A DNA stretch of 64,000 nt. Source: Sinorhizobium fredii. GTDB taxonomy: Bacteria; Pseudomonadota; Alphaproteobacteria; Rhizobiales; Rhizobiaceae. The notes below the pieces were generated by a model, which was given only the letters and a program-made list of their open reading frames with translations, did no database searches and was not told the DNA's origin. Below, piece by piece: positions 36,923 through 46,813 of the stretch; within the stretch, counting starts at the first letter, position 1, and every line of letters starts with the position of its first letter. Position numbers and translations under genes: made by a program. The stretch is taken from the NCBI RefSeq assembly GCF_002944405.1, contig NZ_CP024310.1:310001-374000 (forward strand), written 5' to 3'.

Positions 36923-37274
36923 GCTTGGCGACGCTGCCGACAGGTGCGCACTTGCGGCATCCTTGCTCGACGGCAAAACGCTCCCCGCCATCCGATTGAA
37001 TGAGTTCGAGAGCCTGCTAAGCACGCGACCTCGTCGCAAAGCTGATCATGGCTTATCAAGCAAGGCTTCGCGACGATCTGGGCTGAAGTATTGTCGCTGG
37101 GCTGTCCTGAGGCGCAGCGACAATACTCTTGGCGCCTTCGCTTTCACGCGCCGGCCATCTTCACGCTTCAGGCAAGCTCGACATCAACTATCCGTAAAGC
37201 AGGATGCTAATGGTCGTGTTGACTCTGTCGTGCACTCAGCAGAAAACAGGCAATGACTAAAGGAGGAATTGTTG
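36923..37274. other. Upstream region of the second SyrB cassette
   Basis: Gene-free stretch with small frames only. AAAACAGGCAAT near 37242 also occurs just before the first SyrB gene (5929-5941), and AGGAGG at 37261-37266 is an optimal ribosome binding site for the gene at 37275. The promoter must lie here. Confidence 0.4.
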
Positions 37275-37736
37275 ATGGCTGACGAGAGCAACACAGGACA
37301 AGTTGCTGCGACTATAGCGACGGACGGAGAAGGGAAAGCACCAACGGCTAAGAAGCAGAGGACGGCACGAGGCCCGAGAGCGGCTGCCGAACCGGTGCAA
37401 GCTACATCAAAGGCGTCGGCTGCTAAACGCAGGAGGTATAGCGAAGAAGAGCGAAACGACAAGCTCAAGCTGATCGAGACCCAAGTCGTCGGGGGCAGCA
37501 CGCTTAAGGACGCTATTAAGAGCGCCGGCATATCGGAGCAGACCTACTATCAGTGGAAAGGTGCTGCCAAGCCCGCGGAGCAAAAGCTCACGAAGGGCAC
37601 CAAGCCCGGTCCGGCCGGCGATGAGTTGGCAGATCTTGTCCAGCTCGAAGAGGAAAACCAGAGGCTCCGCAAACGACTGGCGGAAAAGTTGCGAGCGGAA
37701 AATGCCGAGCTGCGCAAGAGGCTCGGTCTGAAGTAA
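37275..37736 (+). CDS. syrB: SyrB-like regulator, copy 2
   Basis: 153 residues, colinear with the protein at 5958-6422: a disordered basic N-terminus, a helix-turn-helix with AGISEQTYYQWK and a C-terminal zipper with EENQRLRKRLAEKLRAENAE. Most differences are in the N-terminal tail. The ATG at 37275 has AGGAGG 8 bases upstream; a TTG in frame at 37269 is unlikely. The gene is followed after 250 bases by its partner protein gene, as in copy 1. Its role, by analogy with SyrB of S. meliloti, is a transcriptional regulator of symbiotic exopolysaccharide control, possibly by interfering with another HTH protein. Confidence 0.88.
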   Translation: MADESNTGQVAATIATDGEGKAPTAKKQRTARGPRAAAEPVQATSKASAAKRRRYSEEERNDKLKLIETQVVGGSTLKDAIKSAGISEQTYYQWKGAAKPAEQKLTKGTKPGPAGDELADLVQLEEENQRLRKRLAEKLRAENAELRKRLGLK

Positions 37737-37986
37737 CCGGGACCGGGAAGCAGGGCGACGTTTTTTGCGCCGCCGTGTTACGCCGGATGCTTGAGTTTGC
37801 CCACAGTTGAGATTGAGGCGGCAACTAAAGTCCCTGCTGTCCGCCCGCTCGTTCCAGGTGAATGCACGCCAGCTTCGCGTTGGCGATGAGTTGAAGCGCG
37901 CGGGGAAGGGCTGTATTGGTGCGCCAGCAGGAATGCAATGGCGCCGATCGGCGTTGCTCTCACAATTTGCTTGGGATTGAAAGTAG

Positions 37987-38598
37987 ATGAAGACGCCGCC
38001 ACGAAGCTTCGTTGTTGAATTTAAATCGGGGCGACGACAGCCAGCGGCGCGGACGAACTCGATCTGGGGAGATACAGATTTAAAGGCTTTGGCCCGCGAA
38101 GTTCAACAGAAAGCCCCACATTTGTTCACTGCCCATGAAGCACCCGGAACATCTGACTCGGGTGAAGCACTGCGCTCTGATCCGATCAATGGGTCTGCGG
38201 GAGAAACCGCAGACCCTGTCGAAATTGCTCGAGCAGCGACACCATCGACCGGCAGTGAAGGGCTTGAAACGCCGAAGCGGTCTGAGGCCGACCGTCTGGC
38301 CGCCAAGGCTGTCGCGTATGTTCAGAAAAGTGATACCGTCTTGAAGACTCGGCCGGCGCCACCGAGCACCGCGCGTGAACACGTCAAGCGTGCCCCCGCT
38401 CAGACGATCGCACGCAATTCGACGGGTGAGCACCAGGATCTGAAGGCGCGGACCGAGGCTGCTGACAATCCGATCTCTCTCGACGAGCTTGCCGCCCTTG
38501 ACGCAGACAACAAACGGCTCAAGAGGTTGCTGGCTGATCAGCTTCGTGCACAGAACCTTCGGCTCATGAAGATGCTTGAGCGATTCGATGCCGACTAG
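37987..38598 (+). CDS. SyrB-cassette partner protein, copy 2
   Basis: 203 residues, similar to the protein at 6666-7262 at both ends: N-terminus MKTPPRSFVVEFKSGRRQPA and WGDTDLKALAREVQQKAPHL; C-terminal coiled coil with ELAALDADNKRLKRLLADQL then RAQNLRLMKML. The central part is poorly conserved. The gene begins with the conserved MK(M/T)PxRSFVVEF sequence, which supports the chosen start. It is unknown in function but always paired with syrB in this window, so a partner role is likely. Codon use matches its neighbours. Confidence 0.78.
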   Translation: MKTPPRSFVVEFKSGRRQPAARTNSIWGDTDLKALAREVQQKAPHLFTAHEAPGTSDSGEALRSDPINGSAGETADPVEIARAATPSTGSEGLETPKRSEADRLAAKAVAYVQKSDTVLKTRPAPPSTAREHVKRAPAQTIARNSTGEHQDLKARTEAADNPISLDELAALDADNKRLKRLLADQLRAQNLRLMKMLERFDAD

Positions 38599-38639
38599 CG
38601 CGGTCGAACCATAGCGTCTTTGCGAAGAAATCCGCTGAG

Positions 38640-39175
38640 GCGCGACTTTCGCCGATAACGGTTCCGGGAGATCGTCCGAGATCACGCGCTCCTCGATCTT
38701 GAGATAGGGAAAGTCGGAACGGAGCTGCGGAAACCCATTTCACGCTCTTGTTGGCAGCGGAAGGGCACGCTCATGACGATCAACATATTGTTTCGCTCCT
38801 TCGGCAAGGCGTTGCCGATCAGCAGCGCTGCGACGCTGCCGGCGGCATATTGATCGTTGCCGATATAGACACTGCGGCGGGAACTGGGCAGATCCGTCGT
38901 CAGGCAAACGACAGGGATATTGATCGACCGAAGCTTTCGTATCGCTCGATTGATCGCCGGGTGCTCGCGCGCGATGATCACTGCGCCGTCTGCCCCGCTG
39001 CCGTCCTGCTCAATCTGGCGGGCGAGAGCGATGGGATCGACCTCGCTGGTGGTCACGTAGTGCCCTCGACCTCAACCCCAGCGACGCTTCGATTGACCCC
39101 CGGGGCAGCAGCAGCCATCGCGGCATTGAACGTTTCCCCAGAAACGCAAAACAGCCGGATCTGAACAGGCACATC
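38640..39175 (-). pseudogene. LacI-family sugar-responsive regulator, internal remnant
   Basis: Read on the minus strand, VQIRLFCVSGETFNAAMAAA, then after a frameshift VTTSEVDPIALARQIEQDGS, INIPVVCLTTDLPSSRRSVY and IGNDQYAAGSVAALLIGNAL are parts of the periplasmic-binding-like domain of a LacI-type regulator. After a second frameshift near 38735 RSDFPYLKIEERVISDDLPE follows and then the similarity ends. The DNA-binding head and the last third are missing. Confidence 0.7.
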
Positions 39176-39510
39176 GCCATCGAATGGTGGCGGCGCCGCT
39201 TGGGAGGCGACGAGGCGCCGCCACATTCTTGGCGAAGAAGTCGTTGCGTGTAAGCGACCGCGGATAACGGCTTGTCTCTCGCATGGTTCCAAAAACAGAA
39301 GTAAGCCTTGATCGCGCTTCCGCACAATATTATTTTAGAAGGCGTAGCGACGTTCGAAGCGGTTCCCTTGGATGGAACGGGCGAGAGCCAGGTAAAGTTG
39401 GAAGCGTCGCGATTGGAGCTGCAGGTGGTCGCCTCTCTGCAGCTCTGTCTCTGTTAGGACTTGTCCCCGAGCGCTCTTGACCATTTGCAGCCAATGAGCC
39501 TAGCCAGCGA

Positions 39511-39732
39511 TTGATCAGGTTCGGCGCTATAACGGCAGACGATCTAAAGAAGAGGGGGCGAGACAGCGAGTTTGTCTCAACGCAAGAGCACGAAATTGCC
39601 TATCTCATGAAGGCCACGAACAAGGCCCGGGAAGAAGTGCTCACGGCCATCCGTGAAGTGGGACCCTTCCGCCAGATGGTGATGGGCTATCTCTCTAAAG
39701 ACCCATTTGTGACTCGCTCAAGCGGCAAATGA
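39511..39732 (+). CDS. DUF3606-like protein
   Basis: 73-residue protein. The core EHEIAYLMKATNKAREEVLT and AIREVGPFRQMVMGYL resembles DUF3606, a small helical domain common in rhizobia (consensus like EVRYWT-ELGVSEEEL-AAVKAVG). No ATG precedes the core, so a TTG at 39511 is used as start; its ribosome binding site is weak. A good terminator follows 47 bases after the stop, which supports a real transcription unit. Bases 39176 to 39510 upstream contain no recognised gene. Confidence 0.5.
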   Translation: MIRFGAITADDLKKRGRDSEFVSTQEHEIAYLMKATNKAREEVLTAIREVGPFRQMVMGYLSKDPFVTRSSGK

Positions 39733-39778
39733 GAGATAAGCTGGCCATGCTTTCCTTCATGAATAGTCGGTGCTCAGT

Positions 39779-39803
39779 CGCCCGCCGAACAAGCGGGCGC
39801 TTT
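39779..39803 (+). terminator. Rho-independent terminator
   Basis: CGCCCGC and GCGGGCG form a 7-bp stem with a 7-base loop, followed by CTTTTCTTT. It lies 47 bases after the DUF3606-like gene. Confidence 0.8.
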
Positions 39804-40852
39804 TCTTTGGTCACCGCGTGGCGTTTGCGCCAGCGTTGCAAGCGCGTTTCATCCGATGATGAATCGGCGTTCTGGGACCAGCGCTCGGACGACGTCACCT
39901 TTGCGGATCTGATCGAGCGCGTCCCAACCCCCTTGCAGGTGATAGGGGCGGCTCCTCGAAACTACCGGGCTAATACTTTTGGGCTATCGACCGAGCTAGA
40001 AATGGTCCTAGATCGTGCGTTTGCGTTCGAACACCTAATCGTTTCAGAATCGATTTAGAGCGAGGCTCTTGCGAAAAGCTTGGGCCTCGCTTGTTCTGCC
40101 ACCGCCTCCGGAAGGCAGATAAGTGCCGGCGTCACGTCGATCAGCTGAGCGGCTGATGCTCTGCCGCGCACCGTCCACGCGGGCTCTTTTTTCTCGACGC
40201 GACAAAGGGCGCGGGAGGCGATCCGCGCCGTCGGGCCTAGGCGGGAAAAGGTGATGGAATACCTCGGCAAAAAATAGACCCGCAACAAGCGAGTGCCCGC
40301 ACCGGGGGACAGGACGGGCACTCTTAACAGGTTGGGGACCTGTGCCGCTGAGGGGTGCGGCACCATTATAAATCATCAGGCTGCCTCTTTGTTCCGCCAC
40401 GTTGTGGTTGCGCCGGAGAGAGCAGGTCATGACGGATCTTTGTGCTGGGTGCCTTTGCTCGGAGCGGAAGAAGAAGAGGCGAGCTGGTCTACCGCGGTCT
40501 GCAACTCCTCGGCTTGGTGGATAATTCCGATGAGCTTCCACACGCCTATGACCATGCTCGTCAGCCACACCGAGTGAACTTAGAGCGTGAATGACCGCCT
40601 CGTTTGCTTTCTCGATCGGCGTGAGGACCGCAATCCCGGAGAGCAAACCTCCGATGGCTGAGAGCAGCAACACCTGCAGCCCATTGCCGGTTTATCCGTG
40701 GTCAACGGCGAGATCGGTATCTCTTAGCGGCCGATCATGACGGAAACTGTCGCGAATCGATCAGTTTCCGATAATTCAAAGTGGCTAATATATACAGCAA
40801 CTCCGTTATGGTATTCAGTTTACTTCAGCAGCGAGCCTCAGGGGAGGTAAGC
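39804..40852. other. Gene-poor region upstream of the cytochrome gene
   Basis: About 1 kb without an assignable gene. A minus-strand frame of 47 codons at 40427-40570 (from GTG; SMVIGVWKLIGIIHQAEELQ then TAVDQLASSSSAPSKGTQ) has protein-like composition, and a 630-base minus-strand frame at 40044-40673 has mostly low-complexity content and is probably not translated. The right end should carry the promoter for the cytochrome gene. Confidence 0.35.
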
Positions 40853-41383
40853 ATGTTTCAGTTAAGCATTGGATTCGCATTTTTCGCCACCTGTGCTTTG
40901 GGGCTACAGCCGTTCACGGCAGTTGCTGCCGACGGCACCGAGATTGCGCGGGGGGAATATCTCGTGACAATTGGCGGCTGCAACGACTGCCACACACCGG
41001 GCTATTTCTTCGGAAAACCGGACAGCTCACGTTTTCTCGGCGGTTCCGACGTAGGTTTTGAAATCCCCGGCGAGGGCGTCTTCATCGGTCGCAACATCAC
41101 GCCTGATAAGGAGACCGGCATCGGCAGTTGGACTAGGGAGCAGATAGTGACTGCGATCCAAACCGGTCAACGGCCCGATGGCCGCGTTCTAGCGCCAATC
41201 ATGCCGTGGCACGCATTTGCGCATTTAACCGAAGAGGATGCCACTGCAATTGCAGCGTTCCTTCAAAGCTTAAAGCCGGTGAGCCATCAGGTGCCAGGAC
41301 CGTTCAAGCCAGGGGAAAAGGTGTCAACCTTTATGTTCAGGATCTTGCCACCTGGCGAAACTGCAGCCGCAGCGCCAAAATAG
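40853..41383 (+). CDS. Periplasmic c-type cytochrome, single haem
   Basis: 176-residue protein with a signal peptide (IGFAFFATCALGLQPFTAVA) and one haem-binding motif GCNDCHT (Cys43, Cys46, His47). The candidate axial Met is in APIMPWHAF. EIARGEYLVTIGGCNDCH then GRNITPDKETGIGSWTREQI are typical of the cytochrome subunits of membrane-bound dehydrogenases and of free class I cytochromes of similar type. Its redox partner is not encoded nearby. GGGGAGG lies just before the ATG at 40853; the frame upstream of it lacks such a site. A small terminator follows at 41405. Confidence 0.85.
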   Translation: MFQLSIGFAFFATCALGLQPFTAVAADGTEIARGEYLVTIGGCNDCHTPGYFFGKPDSSRFLGGSDVGFEIPGEGVFIGRNITPDKETGIGSWTREQIVTAIQTGQRPDGRVLAPIMPWHAFAHLTEEDATAIAAFLQSLKPVSHQVPGPFKPGEKVSTFMFRILPPGETAAAAPK

Positions 41384-41404
41384 CTTCGCTCTTGATCCAT
41401 TCGC

Positions 41405-41425
41405 GAGGCGGTATGCCTCTTTTTG
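41405..41425 (+). terminator. Terminator after the cytochrome gene
   Basis: GAGGC, a 5-base loop, GCCTC and TTTTT form a compact hairpin with a T-run 22 bases after the cytochrome stop codon. Confidence 0.7.
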
Positions 41426-41449
41426 TCAGGCATCGGCAGGTAAACGCCT

Positions 41450-41600
41450 TTAGTCCTTCCCATCAAGCGCAACCCTCAACGTTCTGATGACGTCGGCCGC
41501 GTCGATAGGGCCCTTATTTCCTCCGGTGGAAGGTCGCCGGCGCGACCCGCCGCCACCTGCAGATCGATCACAACATCGTTCGCGCGGTTACCATTCAGAA
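41450..41600 (-). pseudogene. Decayed paralogue of the 7627-7917 gene
   Basis: Read on the minus strand, the region gives NRANDVVIDLQVAAGRAG and, after a frameshift, IDAADVIRTLRVALDGKD and a stop. This aligns with the C-terminal half of the protein at 7627-7917 (VLIDLRVASERASGLSLEEI and IDAADVIRTLKIEFDGEE). The N-terminal half is missing. Both copies lie in the neighbourhood of a SyrB cassette. Confidence 0.65.
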
Positions 41601-42120
41601 TTTCGACTGCTGTCGTTGGACGCAACCTCGCCTACTTTAAGAAACTGCGGTATATGGTGGCCGAACTGTCGGCCCCGGCTCTAGCAAGCGAAGAAGTGAC
41701 CGAATACTCGGGTCTCAAACTCGAAGACTTCGTCCCGCTGCCTGTTTCCATGTCGGGAGAGACACTGACTTTACGAGCGCTGTCACAAATTGAACTTGGA
41801 TGCAGCCATGGCTGCCCGACGGGAAATGGTCGAGTTCATTTAGTCCGCAAAGGCGATCGGGAACGCGGCGTAAGACCGACATGGGCGTTATGGTTACGAG
41901 CTCTATGCCTGGCATGGGGGCAAAGCGGCCAACCACGACTCCGCCTTTTGAGGGTTTGCGTTGTCGAGAGCGGCGCTACCGCCCCAAGGCTTGCGGCGGC
42001 AGTAACGTAAAACGTTCCCGTTCTGTGCTCGAATCATCGCGAAAGCATAAAGAATCGATCGGAACTGCGCTGCTGCTTTGGCCAGGGGCATTTCTGTCGG
42101 GTTAAGCGGTTAAGCGGTGC
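41601..42120. other. No recognised gene
   Basis: A plus-strand stretch around 41610-41790 reads NLAYFKKLRYMVAELSAPAL and SGLKLEDFVPLP, which has protein-like composition but is followed by unrelated sequence. It is probably a remnant. No repeat or hairpin of note is seen in the rest. Confidence 0.35.
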
Positions 42121-42438
42121 TCAGTTGTTTTTGATCTGCTCGACTGCAGCCGCTAGCAGCTCATCCATGATGCTGCGAATCTGAGTATCTGAGAGGATTA
42201 CGCCGGCCGCATCGAAATCGGTTCTCACCTTTCGGAACACATCATCGTCCCCGGCCTCTTCGAAGTCTGCCTGAACCACGTCCTGCGCATAGGCGCCAGC
42301 ATCCGTACCGGTCTTGCCAAGCTTTTCGGCGGCCCAGAGGCCGAGCAGCTTATTGCGACGGGCCATGGCCTTGAACTTGGTTTCCTCGTCCATCGCGAAC
42401 TTCTTTTCGAAACCTTCCTGACGATCTCTTATGCTCAC
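42121..42438 (-). CDS. F1-ATPase inhibitor zeta subunit (DUF1476)
   Basis: 105-residue helical protein starting MSIRDRQEGFEKKFAMDEET and continuing FKAMARRNKLLGLWAAEKLG, then AGAYAQDVVQADFEEAGDDD. This is the DUF1476 family, shown in Paracoccus to be the zeta subunit that inhibits ATP hydrolysis by the F1 motor. The length matches the family exactly. The chromosomal atp operon is not in the window, so this is an extra or relocated copy. It begins with a clear ATG and is monocistronic. Confidence 0.88.
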   Translation of the reverse strand: MSIRDRQEGFEKKFAMDEETKFKAMARRNKLLGLWAAEKLGKTGTDAGAYAQDVVQADFEEAGDDDVFRKVRTDFDAAGVILSDTQIRSIMDELLAAAVEQIKNN

Positions 42439-42603
42439 GGCTTAGCCTCCAGTTCCGGTATGATTTCCGACGTGCCCGATATCCGCCAGATCACGGGTTC
42501 CTCCAAACCGAGCATGGCGCGGTTGGACGATGCTCGCAAGTCCTGATTATGTCAGCCGGTGGACGCAAGCTCACGGCAATCCGGGTGGGGCGACAGCGAA
42601 GTC

Positions 42604-43569
42604 CTAGCGCCAGTCGTCGAGCACGAAGGCGTCGGCGCGACTGTAACCCGGCTCATTGGGCCTGTGCATTGTGACCCCTTGGATTTCAGTTCGAAAGCCA
42701 CTCCCGACCAAGTGCCGGTACGCCTCATGGCGGGCCATGTTCACCCCGCCAGCAGCTTGGGCATCCCCTCTGCTACGGAAAGCGCCTCGCAGGCATGCAG
42801 CAAGCTATCGAAGGTCTCCCCAGCCGCCGATCCTGGGCGCACAGCGCCGAACTTGATGAAGTAAACACCGTCGCCTGCTTCGCTGCGTGGCCCATGGTGG
42901 CACACGGCAAAACCATCCAAGCCCGTACCCGCCATATCGCCGACCAGGACCGTCTCCCCAAGCTCCTGCGCCTCTACGGCCTGGATCTCCGCGCCCAGGT
43001 CGAGCCCGTCGTAAAGGGCGCCGGTCAGGTCACGGCAAGACTTCAGGCATTCCAGTCTCTGCTCCTCTGTCAGATCGGAATACCGCGACCAGAGCACCGG
43101 CTCGGTCTGGTTGTGACGGACCGGCGCCGACATGATGGCCGTGAGGAAACGCGCCCAGTAGCCGTACTTTTGGTACACAGTCCCACGTGCTTGGCGCTCT
43201 CGGCGAAGGTGAACAGGCCTGCATGCCGCGTGCCCGATGCATCGAAGCTCGCCGTGACGGCCTCGATGAGCCGCGGGCCGATGCCTCGGTCCCAAAGGTT
43301 GGGGCGGATCGTCAACGGTCCGAAGAAGCCGACGTTGCCCCAGCAGGTTGCGAAGTTGGAGCCCACCAGTTCACCTCCACCTCAGCGGCGAAGGCAGTGA
43401 CATGGGGCGCCTGCCAGCGGCCACGTACGTAGTCGCGGTCGGACCAGAACGACGCAGGTTCAGGTGCTCCCAAGAAGGTGCCAAACGCCAGCAGGAAAAT
43501 TCTTTCGGCTTCCGGCAGATCGGTTTCGGCCAGCGCGCGGATGGCTATGCTCGGTGCAGTCGTTCCCAT
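42604..43569 (-). pseudogene. GNAT-family acetyltransferase, frameshifted
   Basis: The start MGTTAPSIAIRALAETDLPE and RIFLLAFGTFLGAPEPASFW belong to a GNAT N-acetyltransferase. The frame shifts near 43345 to GNVGFFGPLTIRPNLWDRGI and PRLIEAVTASFDASGTRHAG (acetyl-CoA binding region), again near 43185 to VYQKYGYWARFLTAIMSAPV and ETVLVGDMAGTGLDGFAVCH, and again near 42740 to ARHEAYRHLVGSGFRTEIQG and the true stop (DAFVLDDWR). Full length is preserved but three single-base shifts block translation. This could be recent decay or sequence error. Confidence 0.8.
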
Positions 43570-43668
43570 ATCGCGCCTCCTTGGTTAGGTATGCAGCGCC
43601 GATGCGCTGCCCAAGGGCGATGCGGTCGGGCTGTATTCTACTCTTCCCAGAGGAATAGTCACTTCGTG

Positions 43669-44541
<873 letters not shown>

Positions 44542-45194
44542 GAGCGATTCTCCCGTGCCATGGCTTTGCCGACGGCGTCATAGAAGGCCAGCGATCGATG
44601 AGAGACTCTGTCGCCAGCGCCCTGAAGAACGACGCTGCCGTCAGTGGACGGCGGCCGTGAACGCTGGGAGGCTATGCTTCGACGGTGATCACCGCATCGG
44701 GCATTCGAAAGCCGCACTCCTCCGATGGCACCGCGAAAACTGCTTCAAACATTAAGGCTGCAGTGATTTCAGAGCGAGCATCATGGGGTCCGCGGTTCGA
44801 TTCTCCTCAAGGCGAGGGATAGGAGTCGACCTCCCGGACTGGACGGCTTGTTGCCGCTTCCCAATCGTCTCAGTTGGGTAACCGGCGCGAGGTTCGGAAG
44901 GGCGGCTGCGGCGAGGGCCTCCACTCATGGCCCAGCGGGCCAAGGTCGGCCTTGGGGTTGACAGCGGCGGTACTTTTATGAGCTTTTGTATTGGGAATTC
45001 TCATTCTGTGCTCAGAAGATCGCATAATGTATCCACTGGAGCGACTTCGCCAGTAGGCTGGCAGGCCACCCCCGCTCTTACGACCTCGACGCAGGCCGGC
45101 CACATTCTTTGAATGCCAGAAATGCGTTCATGGCAAAGCAGCCGAAGCATCTTTTCCCTGCCTCGCGCGTTTCGCTGCACCAACGGGGGTTTGC
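44542..45194. other. IS21 remnant edge and dispersed repeat
   Basis: Upstream of istB the minus strand reads a possible istA end near 44565. TCGATTCTCCTCAAGGCG and GAGGGATA (44797-44821) repeat the sequence found at 25213-25238. No gene is recognised between 44830 and 45194, which should include the promoter of the metallopeptidase gene. Confidence 0.35.
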
Positions 45195-46292
45195 ATGCGT
45201 CTTTATCAATGCGATGTGAGCGGATTGCCGCTTTATTTCGACAACCATTTCAGCGTCGGCGCGAACAACGCACCGGTTGGATTCGTAGCGGACACCCTGA
45301 CGCTGCATACCCTCACCAACGCTGGCGAAGGTCTTTGGCGGATCCCGTCGCGCCCAGACCGGCTTTGGAAGTTTTGCGCCAACGCGCCGATTGACGGTAG
45401 CAACTGGCTTGTAAATGCTGATGATCCAAACCCGCTGGCTATCCCCGCCCGCTACAACCGCATCATCCCAAGCACGGGCACGGCGCAAGGCCGCGAGCGA
45501 TTCCACAAGATCGGAGCCGCCCAACGTCATCTCTTTTACTCCATCCTGCGTTTTGACATTCCCTGTCCCGATCGGGGCAGCGACCCCCACGGGGGTCTTG
45601 TCTTCGACTTCCTGGAAGACGCGATCGACGATCTTGGTCATTCGGTCCCGGCCATGACCGGACACGAGGATGGCCTCATCAGCATTCGCGCCGCTGAGGC
45701 GGACGATGCGGTGCGGGAGACGGTTCGCGTGTCGATGGGAGAGCCTTACCGCACACTGCTCGGCCACTTCAGGCATGAGATCGGTCACTTCTTCTTTCAG
45801 CAGCTTGTCGCAGGCACCGACATGCTTGCCGAAGCGCGGCAGCTGTTTGGCGACGAACGGGAAGACTACGACTCCGCCCTTCAGAAGCACCACGGCGAAG
45901 GTAGCTTTGTCGATTGGCGGCAGCGCTTCATCTCGGCTTACGCGAGCTGCCATCCGGCCGAGGATTTTGCGGAATGCTGGGCGCACTTCTTCCATATCGT
46001 CGATACGCTGGAATCGGCACGCGCTTTCGGTCTTTCGGTCGAGCCCTTCCGGCATCGCGATCTCGACGCCGAGGTAAAGTTCGACCCATACCGCGCCGAG
46101 AGCGCCCAGCAGTTGGTCGAAGCCTGGGTTCCGATCAGCTTGGCGTTGAACACGTTTCAGCGCTCGATGGGACAACGCGACATCTATCCCTTTGTCCTGG
46201 CGCCGCCCGTGATTGAGAAGCTGGATTTCATAAACAGGCTGATCAAAGCGGCACGGCAAGGCAGTCTTCGTCGGACGTCGCTAGCTGGATGA
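45195..46292 (+). CDS. Putative zinc metallopeptidase (DUF2248 type)
   Basis: 365-residue protein with the zinc-binding HExxH motif in HFRHEIGHFFFQQLV (194-198), and a later conserved stretch EDFAECWAHFFHIVDTLE that supplies further ligands. Relatives usually start with a zinc ribbon (CxxCG...CxxCG); here the start MRLYQCDVSGLPLYFDN keeps the frame of that ribbon but only one of the cysteines (Cys6) is left, so the ribbon is lost while the peptidase core is intact. The substrate is unknown. It stands alone. The long minus-strand frame across the same DNA is a shadow. Confidence 0.8.
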   Translation: MRLYQCDVSGLPLYFDNHFSVGANNAPVGFVADTLTLHTLTNAGEGLWRIPSRPDRLWKFCANAPIDGSNWLVNADDPNPLAIPARYNRIIPSTGTAQGRERFHKIGAAQRHLFYSILRFDIPCPDRGSDPHGGLVFDFLEDAIDDLGHSVPAMTGHEDGLISIRAAEADDAVRETVRVSMGEPYRTLLGHFRHEIGHFFFQQLVAGTDMLAEARQLFGDEREDYDSALQKHHGEGSFVDWRQRFISAYASCHPAEDFAECWAHFFHIVDTLESARAFGLSVEPFRHRDLDAEVKFDPYRAESAQQLVEAWVPISLALNTFQRSMGQRDIYPFVLAPPVIEKLDFINRLIKAARQGSLRRTSLAG

Positions 46293-46365
46293 AAATGGGG
46301 CCGACGCCTCCAGCCTGTTCATGAAATATCTGCGTCGCGGCTCCGGGCCTGCGATATCGTAGTCG

Positions 46366-46556
46366 ACGGTGGGCATCAAACTGAAATCCGGATCCGATGT
46401 CAGCCACCTCACCGAAGATGCGGTCGTGCTGAAGGACGGCATGGTGCTTCCAGCCGATCTCGTCGCTTATGCGACCGACTATGGATCGATGAACGGCTGG
46501 GCCGCCGACCTCATCTCCAAGGACGTCGCCGCCTCGGTCGGCAAGGTCTGGGGGAC
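46366..46556 (+). pseudogene. Flavin monooxygenase C-terminal remnant
   Basis: KDGMVLPADLVAYATDYGSM and NGWAADLISKDVAASVGKVW are from the C-terminal part of flavin-binding monooxygenases (DLVVYATGY box). It lacks the FAD and NADPH domains and breaks off into unrelated sequence at 46557. Confidence 0.65.
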
Positions 46557-46625
46557 GGGCACTACTTCTTCGTCGACATCCTTCGTGAGGGAATTATCCT
46601 CTACGAACTTAGTCCAGACCGATGA
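46557..46625 (+). pseudogene. HEPN/nucleotidyltransferase domain scrap
   Basis: In a different frame from the preceding remnant, HYFFVDILREGIILYELSPD resembles the segment GH(F/Y)FFxDIxxxGIxLYE found in nucleotidyltransferase-HEPN proteins. Only about 22 residues are recognisable. The sequence to 46813 contains no assignable gene. Confidence 0.45.
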
Positions 46626-46813
46626 TGGGAAAACGGTGCCTTCTTTGTGGCGTTCGAGCAATGACCACGGTTCAGCACTTGTCTTTGTCAGAGCGGGCCG
46701 TTCCACCCCGGCACATCCAAATGTCAGACATAGGTGCATTTTCCATTTGCAAGACCTGGTCGCTGGCGAAGGGATCGAAATGCATGTGAGACTGTCTGGA
46801 AGCATTTGAGAGT

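Noticed and set aside
40044..40673. 209-codon open frame on the minus strand
   Set aside because: A hydrophobic start (LLLSAIGGLLSGIAVL) looked promising, but the rest is Arg/Ser/Pro-rich shadow sequence and no family is recognised.
45078..46259. 393-codon open frame on the minus strand
   Set aside because: Antisense to the metallopeptidase, which has an intact HEIGH motif and normal start; the minus frame shows no recognisable fold.
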